Assembly (NCBI GenBank): GCA_025201865.1
Contig: MU603039.1
Location: forward strand, 1 to 14,779
Length of the DNA stretch: 14,779 nucleotides
Source of the DNA: Ramicandelaber brevisporus
Lineage: Eukaryota; Kickxellomycota; Ramicandelaberales; Ramicandelaberaceae
Reading direction: 5' to 3'
Below, piece after piece: positions 1 through 7,197 of this stretch. The translations under genes were made by a program, and so were the position numbers. Position 1 is the first letter of the stretch, and each line of letters starts with the position of its first letter. The notes beneath the pieces are model-generated. The model made no database searches, was not told the origin of the DNA, and saw only the letters and a program-made list of their open reading frames with translations.

Positions 1-878
1 GAGCACGGCGGGATGCGACGATTCAAGTGCCGCGCTTATATGCAGAATATTGTGCACCGAGTTGGACTGGAGCAGCTGCCGCACGAAGCTGCTGGATGTG
101 CAAAAGAATCGGCGACAACACTCATGCACATCGGTCTGTTAACGCAAGTTGGGAGGCCATCTGTCAGTCGCGGTGCTTCTATTTATAACGCAGACTAACT
201 CGCATGCACATACAGATGCGTATATATTGATCCTTTCAACACACGCATTTTACCGTACTGCTAAATGAGGACCACATTGGATTGCTGTGGTTTGTAAACA
301 CTGAGAGAACGAGAACAATCCATGCTATTCTAGCTTCTTGGCCACGTGCCATATGAGCACATCTGATGCTCAAGGATACCTCTATCCACTGTGCCTGATG
401 TTTTCATTCCCTGTTCTCTGATATGTGACAAGTGAGGTGTCTCACAACCTGGAGCCCATATTCGTGATGTCAATGTGTAGCCACAGTATATCTATCGCTT
501 GGCTCTGTCTTGAGTTTGGCCAGTTACCCCGTAATGTTCTTAACAAGTTGAGTGAGTCGTGATTATGCAGCCTGTCGATGATCAAGTGTTATAGACAGAA
601 TCACCTTTCAATTAGAGTAGCGTTCAGTAGGTGTTTCTTTCAAGTTTGTTACTAATCTTTCTTATAATTACAGCATTGTAATTCTGTCACTAGCACCTCA
701 TCCCTCTTGCTCTCCCCTGTCCCAAACTACTCGGGTTACTCTTTTATTTAAATCTAATGGATTTAGGAGCTTTATTCCCTGTGTTATTATTGAGTCTGTA
801 GCTCTTTGTTGCCTCTAAATACAAAGAATCATAAAACAGACGCTGCTACAGCACTGTCGATTGTCCGTACAAACGGAC

Positions 879-1139
879 ATGATCGGGCGACACGTATTTG
901 GAGTTTCCTCTGGGATAGGCGATGCTGCTACAAGCATCATAGGCAGCAACATAACCGCAACGAAGATTGTCAACTTGAGCATTGTGTATTATTTGAGAAA
1001 TTCGAGTCGTTCGCAAGAGAGTTACAGAACGGATGCGAAGAGTGCAACGAATGTAGTGCGAAGCATTCAGTCAACTATTCACGCAGGTGGTGCCATGGTT
1101 GTTAGTGGTGACGGTGTGAAGTGGCCACATATTAAGTAG
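879..1139 (+). CDS. Small hypothetical ORF, 86 aa, weak candidate
   Basis: An ATG at 879 opens an 86-codon frame closed by TAG at 1137-1139. I do not recognise the protein. It has no clear signal peptide or membrane helix, and it is rich in Ser, Ile, Val and Ala without being low-complexity. In favour of coding, a long run of codons around 930-985 starts with a purine (the RNY-like bias of real genes), and the stretch is less AT-rich than its flanks. Against it, the ORF is short and isolated, no homologue comes to mind, and a second frame is also open across part of the segment. A 6-bp hairpin ends directly at the start codon (863-878), and a consensus-like 5' splice site (AG|GTGAGT, near 1140-1146) follows the stop. 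It could therefore be a small gene, a remnant, an exon of something larger or chance. Confidence 0.25.
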   Translation: MIGRHVFGVSSGIGDAATSIIGSNITATKIVNLSIVYYLRNSSRSQESYRTDAKSATNVVRSIQSTIHAGGAMVVSGDGVKWPHIK

Positions 1140-1353
1140 AGGTGAGTGCGTCTTGTAAAGACACACGTATTAATGACACGTCTCTTTTAACATCAACTTA
1201 AGGAAATTGGAATGTGTCCTTCTATGAGAGGTTTCAGTGGAGCGAAATATGTGAAGAAAAGTGGGTTGACATGGCTTTTGCTGCAAATGAGAGTCAACAG
1301 TGATTAATGTGATACGAACGAGCCACTCTTGCTACTCGGGCTGAAAACGCCGC

Positions 1354-1372
1354 ATGGTATGTCACATACCAT
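1354..1372. repeat. Perfect inverted repeat, 9-bp arms, 1-nt centre
   Basis: The arms ATGGTATGT (1354-1362) and ACATACCAT (1364-1372) are exact reverse complements around a single C. The element lies about 260 bp upstream of the acid phosphatase start and about 150 bp upstream of its TATA-like sequence. That position would suit a dimeric transcription factor site or a small cruciform. The symmetry is seen directly; a regulatory role is inference. Confidence 0.6.
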
Positions 1373-1518
1373 TTGTGTCTCCGCATCGTTCGATGATATA
1401 CGCGGTCTGGGTACTTTCAGATTTCATGCCAAAATGTACAAGTGTTGATGCGGGGCAACGCATTGGCCATGCTAAATGCTAGCGATGATGACATTATCGA
1501 CCGCACGAGGGCAATTCT

Positions 1519-1523
1519 TATAA
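1519..1523 (+). promoter_or_regulatory. TATA-like element of acid phosphatase gene
   Basis: TATAA lies 110 bp upstream of the preferred ATG at 1633. The stretch between them (about 1524-1632) is strongly pyrimidine-rich, with many TC and CC steps and very few purine runs. This is the classic form of a fungal core promoter and leader. The transcription start is not known; it would be expected within or just before the pyrimidine tract. Confidence 0.45.
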
Positions 1524-1632
1524 CCCTCTGTCTCATCATCATCGTTCGCACTCTTTGCGTCCCCACGCCACCACCGATCTTTACTCGTCTTCCGACTCAC
1601 TAATTTCTCACCTTCTCCTCCACTTGACCCCA

Positions 1633-2517
1633 ATGCGTTTCAACATCGTTTCTGCTGCTGTCACCGCTCTTGTTGCTAGTCTGGCTCTGTCTGGTAGCCA
1701 AGTGTCTGCCGCTCCTCAACCAGCAAAGCCAGCTGCGCTGGTAAAGGGCAAGTGGTTCGACCGCGTCTTTATCATCATCTTCGAGAACAAATCGCTCAAA
1801 ACTACTCTCAAAGACGACTACTTTGCCGGTCTCGCCAAGCAAGGGTTGCTGCTGTCAAACTACAAGGCCAATTTCCATCCATCCCAGCCCAACTACGTTG
1901 CATTGACATATGGTAGCAACGGTGACGTCAAGAATGACAAAAACCACGACATTGACGGCAAGTCGATTGTCGATCTGCTGGAGGCGAAGGGTGTGTCGTG
2001 GAAGTCGTACCAGGAAAAGTACCCCGGCAAGTGCAGCAAGGTGGACGAGACCGACGACAAGTACGCGCGCAAGCACAATCCGTTCATTTCGTTCAAGACT
2101 GTGCAGAAGAACAAGGCGCTGTGCGACAAGATTGTCAACGCGGAGAAACAACTCCCGATCGACCTGAAGAACGGAGCGGTCCCGCAGTACTCGTTCTACA
2201 CGCCGGACTTGGACAACGACGCGCACGACACCAACGTCAAGTTTGCGTCCAAGTGGCTCAAGGGCTTGCTGCCGAAGCTCATGGACGACCCGGTGCTGTC
2301 CAAAGACACTGCGTTTGTGCTGACGTTCGACGAGGACGACGAGGACGGCGACAACACAGTGTACACGGTGATTCTCGGCAAGGGTGTCAAGCCAGGCTCC
2401 ACCGACAAGACCAAGTACGACCACTACTCGCTGCTGCGCACCATCGAGGACAACTTCGAGCTGGGCAACCTCGGCCGCAACGATGCCAAGGCTAAGCCAA
2501 TCTCCAGCTTTGTTTAA
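1633..2517 (+). CDS. Secreted acid phosphatase, phosphoesterase (PF04185-type) family
   Basis: Predicted to be an extracellular or cell-wall phosphomonoesterase that releases phosphate from organic esters. The frame is open further upstream, but the ATG at 1633 is preferred because it starts directly with a signal peptide: a hydrophobic core at residues 5-24 and a likely cut after Ala-26/27. That gives 294 aa, the usual size of short fungal members. Motifs are in family order: the metal-binding FEN at residues 50-52; HPSQPNY at 82-88, with the serine at the expected nucleophile position; TPDLDNDAHD at 190-199; FDEDDEDGD at 232-240; and YDHYS at 262-266 supplying the late His. A phospholipase C-like activity is possible within the family, but the short length favours acid phosphatase. 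The gene converges on CSN4, with 63 bp between the stop codons. Family assignment is firm; substrate is inferred. Confidence 0.87.
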   Translation: MRFNIVSAAVTALVASLALSGSQVSAAPQPAKPAALVKGKWFDRVFIIIFENKSLKTTLKDDYFAGLAKQGLLLSNYKANFHPSQPNYVALTYGSNGDVKNDKNHDIDGKSIVDLLEAKGVSWKSYQEKYPGKCSKVDETDDKYARKHNPFISFKTVQKNKALCDKIVNAEKQLPIDLKNGAVPQYSFYTPDLDNDAHDTNVKFASKWLKGLLPKLMDDPVLSKDTAFVLTFDEDDEDGDNTVYTVILGKGVKPGSTDKTKYDHYSLLRTIEDNFELGNLGRNDAKAKPISSFV

Positions 2518-2580
2518 ATTGTCGACTCTCATTCCGCGCAACAGTTTAAATTTGAGGAAATGTATGATTTAAGTGATTTA

Positions 2581-3933
2581 TTACACGGTATCGGCTGTTG
2601 CAACACCTGTAGTATGCTGATGTGTCAGAAGCCATGCCGTCTCATCGATCTGCGTGCAAAGATTGATGACAGCACGATCCCACTTGCCTGCAAACATGCG
2701 CACAGCACGGGATAGCTGTTGAGTACCGGTGGTAGTGTCGTCCTTGTTACGCTTCTCCTGAGCTTCTTTGGAGGAAGCACCAGCAACACGAACAGTCGTT
2801 TCTTCGCCCTTACGACGGCCCTGGAAACGGATGGCGCCTTCAGCTTGGTCGAGTGTACCACGCAGGCGACCTTCAGAAATCATGGTGCCAGATGTGAGCT
2901 CGGCTTCTTCAGCGCTGACGCCAAGCAGAGCGCCAAGCTGTTCAAATGAGATTGCTGAGTACAGGGATGAAGCGGCAAGCATGTTGTGCTCGAGCACGGC
3001 ACGGTCAAAGATGGTTTTGCCACTGGCCAAGGTGGCCTTCTGGTGTGGCGCGAGCTGCTTGGTGAACTCGGCGACTTCCGATGGACGCAGCATGCGCTCA
3101 AGGTACATCTTCTCCAGAATGCTGAACGATGGCAGCTCATGAGTCTTCTCATCCGCATACAGAGTGGCCAACAAACGAGAGCGAGCAGGACCGGCGCCAG
3201 CCAAAACTGCGCACTTGACGGCATGGTCGAGAATATCCTTGCGCTCATCTGGGTCCATCTGTGGATCGTAGCAGAGCTCGTGGTACTTGGGTGACGCATC
3301 CAGGAACTTGCGGCTCGAGTCCAGAATACGAGCATGGCAGAGCTTGAACAGCATCTTCTGGAAAGTGTCGGTACAATACGGCGCCAATAGCGAGCAGCGG
3401 CTCACATAACTCTCGGCACTGGTGTTATCGTCATCTTCCAAATACAGACGCATAATCTCAATGTACAAGCTGAATTTGGCGTCTGGAGTAACTGTGCGAT
3501 ATGAAGTCTCAAGTGGAATCTGCTCCAATGCACGAGCACCGCGCAGATAATCATCCATCTCATGAGCAAAGATGTCAGATAGCTTTCTTTGTACTTCAAC
3601 CAGCTGATCATAGTACGAGGCTTGCTTGGCACGCAGCTGAGCTGACACTGCAGTCATTGCCTCTGCGACGGAGTCTGCTGGGATGGCTTCGCGGTCGATA
3701 GCCTGCAGGTTTGCAATGAGACAGTCGAGTGCGCAGCGTGATACGGCCAGAGGGATACTCTTGTCGAAGATGGCATTGGCAACAGCGAGACTAGTTTCGC
3801 GCAAGTTGCGTGTTGTGGCAGCTTTGATGATGGGAGCAATCAAAGCATCGCACGCAGCAGACCGCGCGGCCGCGTCGTTGATTGAAGTGATAGAGGGCAA
3901 GGAGAGGCTCTCGGCAAGCTGTGCGGTGCTCAT
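2581..3933 (-). CDS. CSN4: COP9 signalosome complex subunit 4
   Basis: A scaffold subunit of the COP9 signalosome, which removes NEDD8 from cullins and so controls cullin-RING ubiquitin ligases. The 450-aa product has helical N-terminal repeats (about 1-200), then a PCI/winged-helix region (about 200-371). It contains the highly characteristic segments SILEKMYLERML (271-282), PHQKAT (296-301), FDRAVLEHN (309-317), and the winged-helix part with FEQLGALL and MISEGR. A polar, charged insertion (about 372-410) separates the PCI domain from the final helix (GKWDRAVINLC onward), which in this family packs in the subunit helical bundle. Metazoan orthologues are about 406 aa, so this insertion and a longer tail explain the extra length. 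The ATG at 3931-3933 is chosen; a frame extension to 3942 has only a TTG. No intron is needed. It shares a 403-bp divergent promoter with the KH gene. Confidence 0.92.
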   Translation of the reverse strand: MSTAQLAESLSLPSITSINDAAARSAACDALIAPIIKAATTRNLRETSLAVANAIFDKSIPLAVSRCALDCLIANLQAIDREAIPADSVAEAMTAVSAQLRAKQASYYDQLVEVQRKLSDIFAHEMDDYLRGARALEQIPLETSYRTVTPDAKFSLYIEIMRLYLEDDDNTSAESYVSRCSLLAPYCTDTFQKMLFKLCHARILDSSRKFLDASPKYHELCYDPQMDPDERKDILDHAVKCAVLAGAGPARSRLLATLYADEKTHELPSFSILEKMYLERMLRPSEVAEFTKQLAPHQKATLASGKTIFDRAVLEHNMLAASSLYSAISFEQLGALLGVSAEEAELTSGTMISEGRLRGTLDQAEGAIRFQGRRKGEETTVRVAGASSKEAQEKRNKDDTTTGTQQLSRAVRMFAGKWDRAVINLCTQIDETAWLLTHQHTTGVATADTV

Positions 3934-4336
3934 CAGTGGCAAGTGAACTCAATCTAGAGATGCTTTTCTTCCGTCACGCACCACTACTGTCGCTGTCGTT
4001 GTTGTTGTTGTTAGAGGGTTGTTGTTAGAGGGTTGTTATTGTTGCTGTTGTTCAGTATTGGTTTACTCCTCGATGAGAGCTGCAACTCTACCTGTGTTGG
4101 ACAGAAGTGAAGTGAGGCTCTTTCCTTCCTTCCCTTCCTCTCTCTCTCTGCTTTCTCTCTCTGCATTCTCCAGCACTGTTTTTCTGTTGTTTTTATTTTT
4201 CACTCGCTCGATTGATCAAGCTTCAAGTTGTGGTGGTCGTCGTCGTCGTTGTCTTTGCCGCTGTTGTTCTCAGTTGCTATCCCAAGCTACAGCTACAGTT
4301 ACAGCCAGCAGTAACACAAGAAAGAGCCATTCAAGT
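3934..4336. promoter_or_regulatory. Divergent intergenic region between CSN4 and the KH gene
   Basis: About 400 bp between two outward-facing start codons must hold both promoters. Next to CSN4 (3997-4052) is a GTT-type trinucleotide array (AAC-type on the CSN4 sense strand), including two exact copies of a 14-mer, TTGTTGTTAGAGGG, at 4005-4018 and 4019-4032. Next to the KH gene, 4110-4215 is an extended CT-rich tract (CTTTCC, TCTCTC runs) followed by a T-rich stretch, typical of a fungal start region. The KH reading frame stays open across part of this region, from TTG at 4019 and ATG at 4073. The encoded Cys-, Ser- and Leu-rich peptide does not look like a real protein, so I treat it as leader. 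Confidence 0.6.
3997..4052. repeat. GTT-type trinucleotide array with tandem 14-mer
   Basis: Imperfect (GTT)n with two tandem copies of TTGTTGTTAGAGGG. It lies 64-119 bp upstream of the CSN4 ATG and so is probably in the CSN4 promoter or leader, where the sense strand reads as an A/C-rich, almost G-free repeat. Confidence 0.7.
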
Positions 4337-6577
4337 ATGAGTTCAACATCAGGTGCAGAGTCCTCATCTCGCACTGGCAACGGCAACTCTGTGGCCAATT
4401 CCAGCAGCAATAATACTAACACTCGCAGCCGTGGATATACTTCCAACAACAACAATAACAGTGGTGGCAATGCCGGTGGAAATACACCGCAGTATAATGA
4501 TTATAATCAAGATGATGAAGATAGACTGGGCAGATCAAGTCCTGGAGCACATTTGGATGTAGATGAAGATTTGCATGATTATTACGATGATGGCATTCCC
4601 AGCAGAACCAAGCGTGGTCATGGTGCTGTGGATTCTGACGATGGTCACCATGGCCAACGCAGTAACGCTGGTAGTAGCACTCGCAGTGATGAGTCTAAAC
4701 GCCTCCGCTATGATTACGAGAACAAGAATACTGGCAAGAAGGAGCAGAGTGAGAATCACTCCGCCTCGTCCACTTCAGTGTCAGCTGCTCCAACCCCACA
4801 CGTGCCACCGTCCAGCCTCTCTGGTGGCAGTGGCAGCAGCAGTGGTAAAGCGATTGCGCTTCGCTGTATATTTTCTCACAGTGATTCTGGAGTGGTGATT
4901 GGACGAAAGGGAGCTAACATAATTAGCATTAGAAGTAATACTAAAGCACAGATTGATATGGTTAGTAATCCAAATAAGCAGGATTTGTGCGATAGAATTC
5001 TGGTGATTAATGGCACTTCCTCTGATGTTGGTGATGTCGCTTTTCACTTGGGTAACTTGTTCTTGGAGGCATATGCTAACAATGAGTCAAAGGAAGCTCC
5101 ACTCTCAATCATGATCCCCAAGCCCAGTCAGAATCAGCCCGCTGCGGATCTTTCACCGATGTTTACGCTCCGTGTGCTTGTTCCTACAAAGTGCTGTGGA
5201 GCATTGATCGGTCGAGGCGGAGAGCGGGTGACTGAGATCCGCAATCGATCCAACTGCATCATATCAACGTCAGATCAGCCGCTGCCTAATTCGCAAGAAA
5301 GAGTGTTGATGATTAGTGGTAAGCCGGAGGGAGTGATGGATGCAGTCACTCAAGTTTGTGATATTCTGTCCTCTGATTCTCAAATCAACGACTATCGCAC
5401 TTGCATGGTGTATCGTCCTCTTCCCGGAATTGGCTCAATCATCCCCTCTGTTGAACTCGGCTCGAAGCGTGGCCAGACCTCAAACATGTCTCGTGGCCCT
5501 CCTGGCAGCTATCCACAACAGCAACAGCAGCAACAGCAACAGTACGGCCAATACATGCCATATCCGCCTTATCCACAAGCCTATCCGCCGCACAACATGC
5601 CCCGCGGTCCATATGGTGCCGGTGGCATGCCGCGTCCTCCCCGTGGCCAGCCTGGACACTCTGCAAACTCGCCCAACCCAATGCGTGCTCCAAATGCGCC
5701 GCCAAATGCTGGTGCTGGTGGTCAGCCAGCTTATGGCATGGGAGGAAACCTGCCGTTCAATGCTCCTCGCCGGTGCCAAACCCGCCGACGTCCGCCAAAT
5801 GCGCCGCCAAATGCTGGTGCTGGTGGTCAGCCAGCTTATGGCATGGGAGGAAACCTGCCGTTCAATGCTCCTGGCTCTGCCGCCGGTGCCAATCCCGCTG
5901 CCGGTGGCGCGGCCTCTGCCTCCCCTAGCGGCGGTGCTGGCCTGGCTGTTCCAGCTGGAGCTGCCGGATTCACATTCCGTCCACCTGGCGCTGCACCGGG
6001 TGCTCCAGGTGCCCAGCAGGGCTATCCTCCATACGGAATGGGCTATCCAATGTACGGCCCAGGAGTTTACAACCCTGCTGCCGCCATGAACATGTACGGC
6101 CAATACGGTGCCTATGACCCGAACTCTGCTGCCTATGGCAATCCGCCTCAGCAGCACTACGGCGGAGGAAGTGGTGGTGGTGGTAGCGGTGGCGCTGGTG
6201 GTAGTGGTGGCGGAGGCGGTAACGCTCCAGGTGGCGAACGCCAAGTCCGTCGTGGCCGTGCTCCTCTCATGGGTCCACAGCCGGGCAGCCCGGAAGCTGT
6301 TTCGATGCGCTCGCAGTCTGAGGTGGTCACCAACCCAGACGGCTCATGCACCAAGCACATTACTCTCGCCTATGGCGAAGCCGGAGCAATTATTGGCAAA
6401 GGCGGTAACCATGTTAACGAGATCAAGGCTCAAAGCGGCGCAAACCTCCAGTTTAACGAGACAAGCCCGGGTGCAGTCACTCGTGTTGTGACTATTTCAG
6501 GTACTCCAGATGCGGTGGCTTCGGCTTCTTTCATGGTCTTTAACAAGCTGGATATGTTGGTTGCAAACTTCAACTGA
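4337..6577 (+). CDS. Triple KH-domain RNA-binding protein (PCBP/Hek2/Pbp2/Rnc1-like)
   Basis: Predicted to be a poly(C)-type mRNA-binding protein controlling mRNA stability, localisation or translation. The 746-aa product has a Ser/Asn/Asp-rich disordered N-terminus (1-170), KH1 at about 172-245 with the GRKG loop at 189-192, and KH2 at about 276-346 with GRGG at 292-295. A 325-residue low-complexity linker follows, then KH3 at about 672-742 with GKGG at 687-690, near the C-terminus. All three GXXG loops are intact. The KH1-KH2-long linker-KH3 order is that of PCBPs and yeast Hek2/Pbp2. The linker is prion-like: a Q9 run (394-402), Pro/Tyr/Gly-rich segments, a 26-residue duplicated block (see 5690-5872) and a Gly/Ser run (609-628). 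ATG 4337 is chosen because the frame upstream encodes CT-tract-derived, non-protein-like sequence; ATG 4073 is the alternative. Which orthologue it is cannot be settled by eye. Confidence 0.87.
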   Translation: MSSTSGAESSSRTGNGNSVANSSSNNTNTRSRGYTSNNNNNSGGNAGGNTPQYNDYNQDDEDRLGRSSPGAHLDVDEDLHDYYDDGIPSRTKRGHGAVDSDDGHHGQRSNAGSSTRSDESKRLRYDYENKNTGKKEQSENHSASSTSVSAAPTPHVPPSSLSGGSGSSSGKAIALRCIFSHSDSGVVIGRKGANIISIRSNTKAQIDMVSNPNKQDLCDRILVINGTSSDVGDVAFHLGNLFLEAYANNESKEAPLSIMIPKPSQNQPAADLSPMFTLRVLVPTKCCGALIGRGGERVTEIRNRSNCIISTSDQPLPNSQERVLMISGKPEGVMDAVTQVCDILSSDSQINDYRTCMVYRPLPGIGSIIPSVELGSKRGQTSNMSRGPPGSYPQQQQQQQQQYGQYMPYPPYPQAYPPHNMPRGPYGAGGMPRPPRGQPGHSANSPNPMRAPNAPPNAGAGGQPAYGMGGNLPFNAPRRCQTRRRPPNAPPNAGAGGQPAYGMGGNLPFNAPGSAAGANPAAGGAASASPSGGAGLAVPAGAAGFTFRPPGAAPGAPGAQQGYPPYGMGYPMYGPGVYNPAAAMNMYGQYGAYDPNSAAYGNPPQQHYGGGSGGGGSGGAGGSGGGGGNAPGGERQVRRGRAPLMGPQPGSPEAVSMRSQSEVVTNPDGSCTKHITLAYGEAGAIIGKGGNHVNEIKAQSGANLQFNETSPGAVTRVVTISGTPDAVASASFMVFNKLDMLVANFN
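5690..5872 (+). repeat. Internal 78-bp direct duplication in the KH gene linker
   Basis: Positions 5690-5767 and 5795-5872 are identical or nearly so by eye and are offset by 105 bp, a multiple of three. The 26-residue block (about 452-477 and 487-512, including GGQPAYGMGGNLPFN) is therefore repeated in frame. The 27-bp spacer between the copies resembles the sequence after copy 2 but lacks about 8 bp. It is thus read in another frame, giving an Arg-rich RRCQTRRR instead of the Ala/Gly-rich sequence seen after copy 2. Confidence 0.85.
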
Positions 6578-7197
6578 TTTTTGCCAGCTCAAGACTATTT
6601 TTGGTTGTCACCTCATTTCTTCATCTCGCATTGTCTCCACCCTGCTTGTACCTGCCTCCATCTCAACCCTCTGTCTTGTATCCACACGCTACATCGTCTC
6701 CATGCTGTGATCTACGTCATTTAGTCATATCATATTAGTTTTATTTTTTTTATATCAATTTTATCATGTTGTTCTTTTTTACCTCGTCTCTCTCGCTCAC
6801 TTCTTTCGTTTGCTGCATTGTGCTTCCTTCCCGTTTCACGTTTTCTCGACGCCATTAGTTAGCTACTACGTATACTTTGTATGTGTTTATGCCACCCTCA
6901 TTGCGATTTTATGTATACATTTTGTGCGATTTCGACGTCCACTTTAGCCACGATGGACACTTTCTTTTTTTGTTTCACTGATTCCATACTCCAGCTGTTA
7001 CTACTTTAATCATTGGCCGGGAGGAGTATCACATCACTGACCTTTACCCGATATAAAACATTGTCACCCCCATATCAACTGTGCTACATTCGCCGCTCCT
7101 CTCCTCGAATCCATTCACAGTTGCAATTGATTACATCCTTCACAGTATACATTATGTTAAAAATAAAAAAGAAGGAATTCGAAAGAGAGTAATAAAG
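6578..7197. other. Convergent 3' region between KH and BPL_N genes
   Basis: About 620 bp between two facing stop codons, with no credible ORF. It is T-rich near 6735-6785, including a T8 run, which is a plausible 3' UTR and termination zone. AATAAA occurs on the + strand at 7162-7167 and 7191-7196, the latter ending just before the stop codon of the opposite gene. If either is used, the KH transcript would have a 3' UTR of about 600 nt and run up to or into the neighbouring gene. On the minus strand an AATAAA match lies at about 6740-6745. A TTACCCG motif with ATATAAAA next to it at 7044-7058 is discussed as a finding. Confidence 0.55.

Larger units (their letters stand above)
1..1632. other. 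Gene-poor upstream region with few supported elements
   Basis: This is about 1.6 kb with no gene I can recognise. The first 198 bases are less AT-rich and carry a + frame open to the left window edge that ends in TAA at 196-198; it could be the tail of a gene outside the window, but the peptide matches nothing I know. Positions 200-860 are AT-rich and stop-dense in all frames. A small ORF candidate sits at 879-1139, listed separately. A perfect inverted repeat lies at 1354-1372 and a TATA-like element at 1519-1523, both upstream of the acid phosphatase gene. A CACGTG box followed by CATATG occurs at 343-355. No tRNA-like B box or rRNA segment was seen. Confidence 0.6.

Noticed and set aside
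1-198. A + frame open from the left edge to TAA at 196-198
   Set aside because: It could be the tail of a gene outside the window, but at about 65 codons with no recognisable motif it is not distinguishable from chance.
1555-1632. Upstream extension of the acid phosphatase frame
   Set aside because: It would bury the signal peptide behind 26 polar residues and corresponds to the pyrimidine-rich leader.
4005-4032. Telomere-like repeat from the TTAGAGGG units
   Set aside because: There are only two copies within a GTT array and no TTAGGG runs, so this is an ordinary tandem duplication.
4019-4336. N-terminal extension of the KH protein from TTG 4019 or ATG 4073
   Set aside because: It translates a GTT repeat and a CT tract into Cys-, Ser-, Leu- and Phe-rich sequence with no family support; ATG 4337 starts the usual Ser/Asn-rich disordered region.
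5480-6244. Long frames of about 250 codons on both strands across the KH linker
   Set aside because: They come from GC-rich low-complexity codons of the linker; the conserved KH domains fix the true frame.
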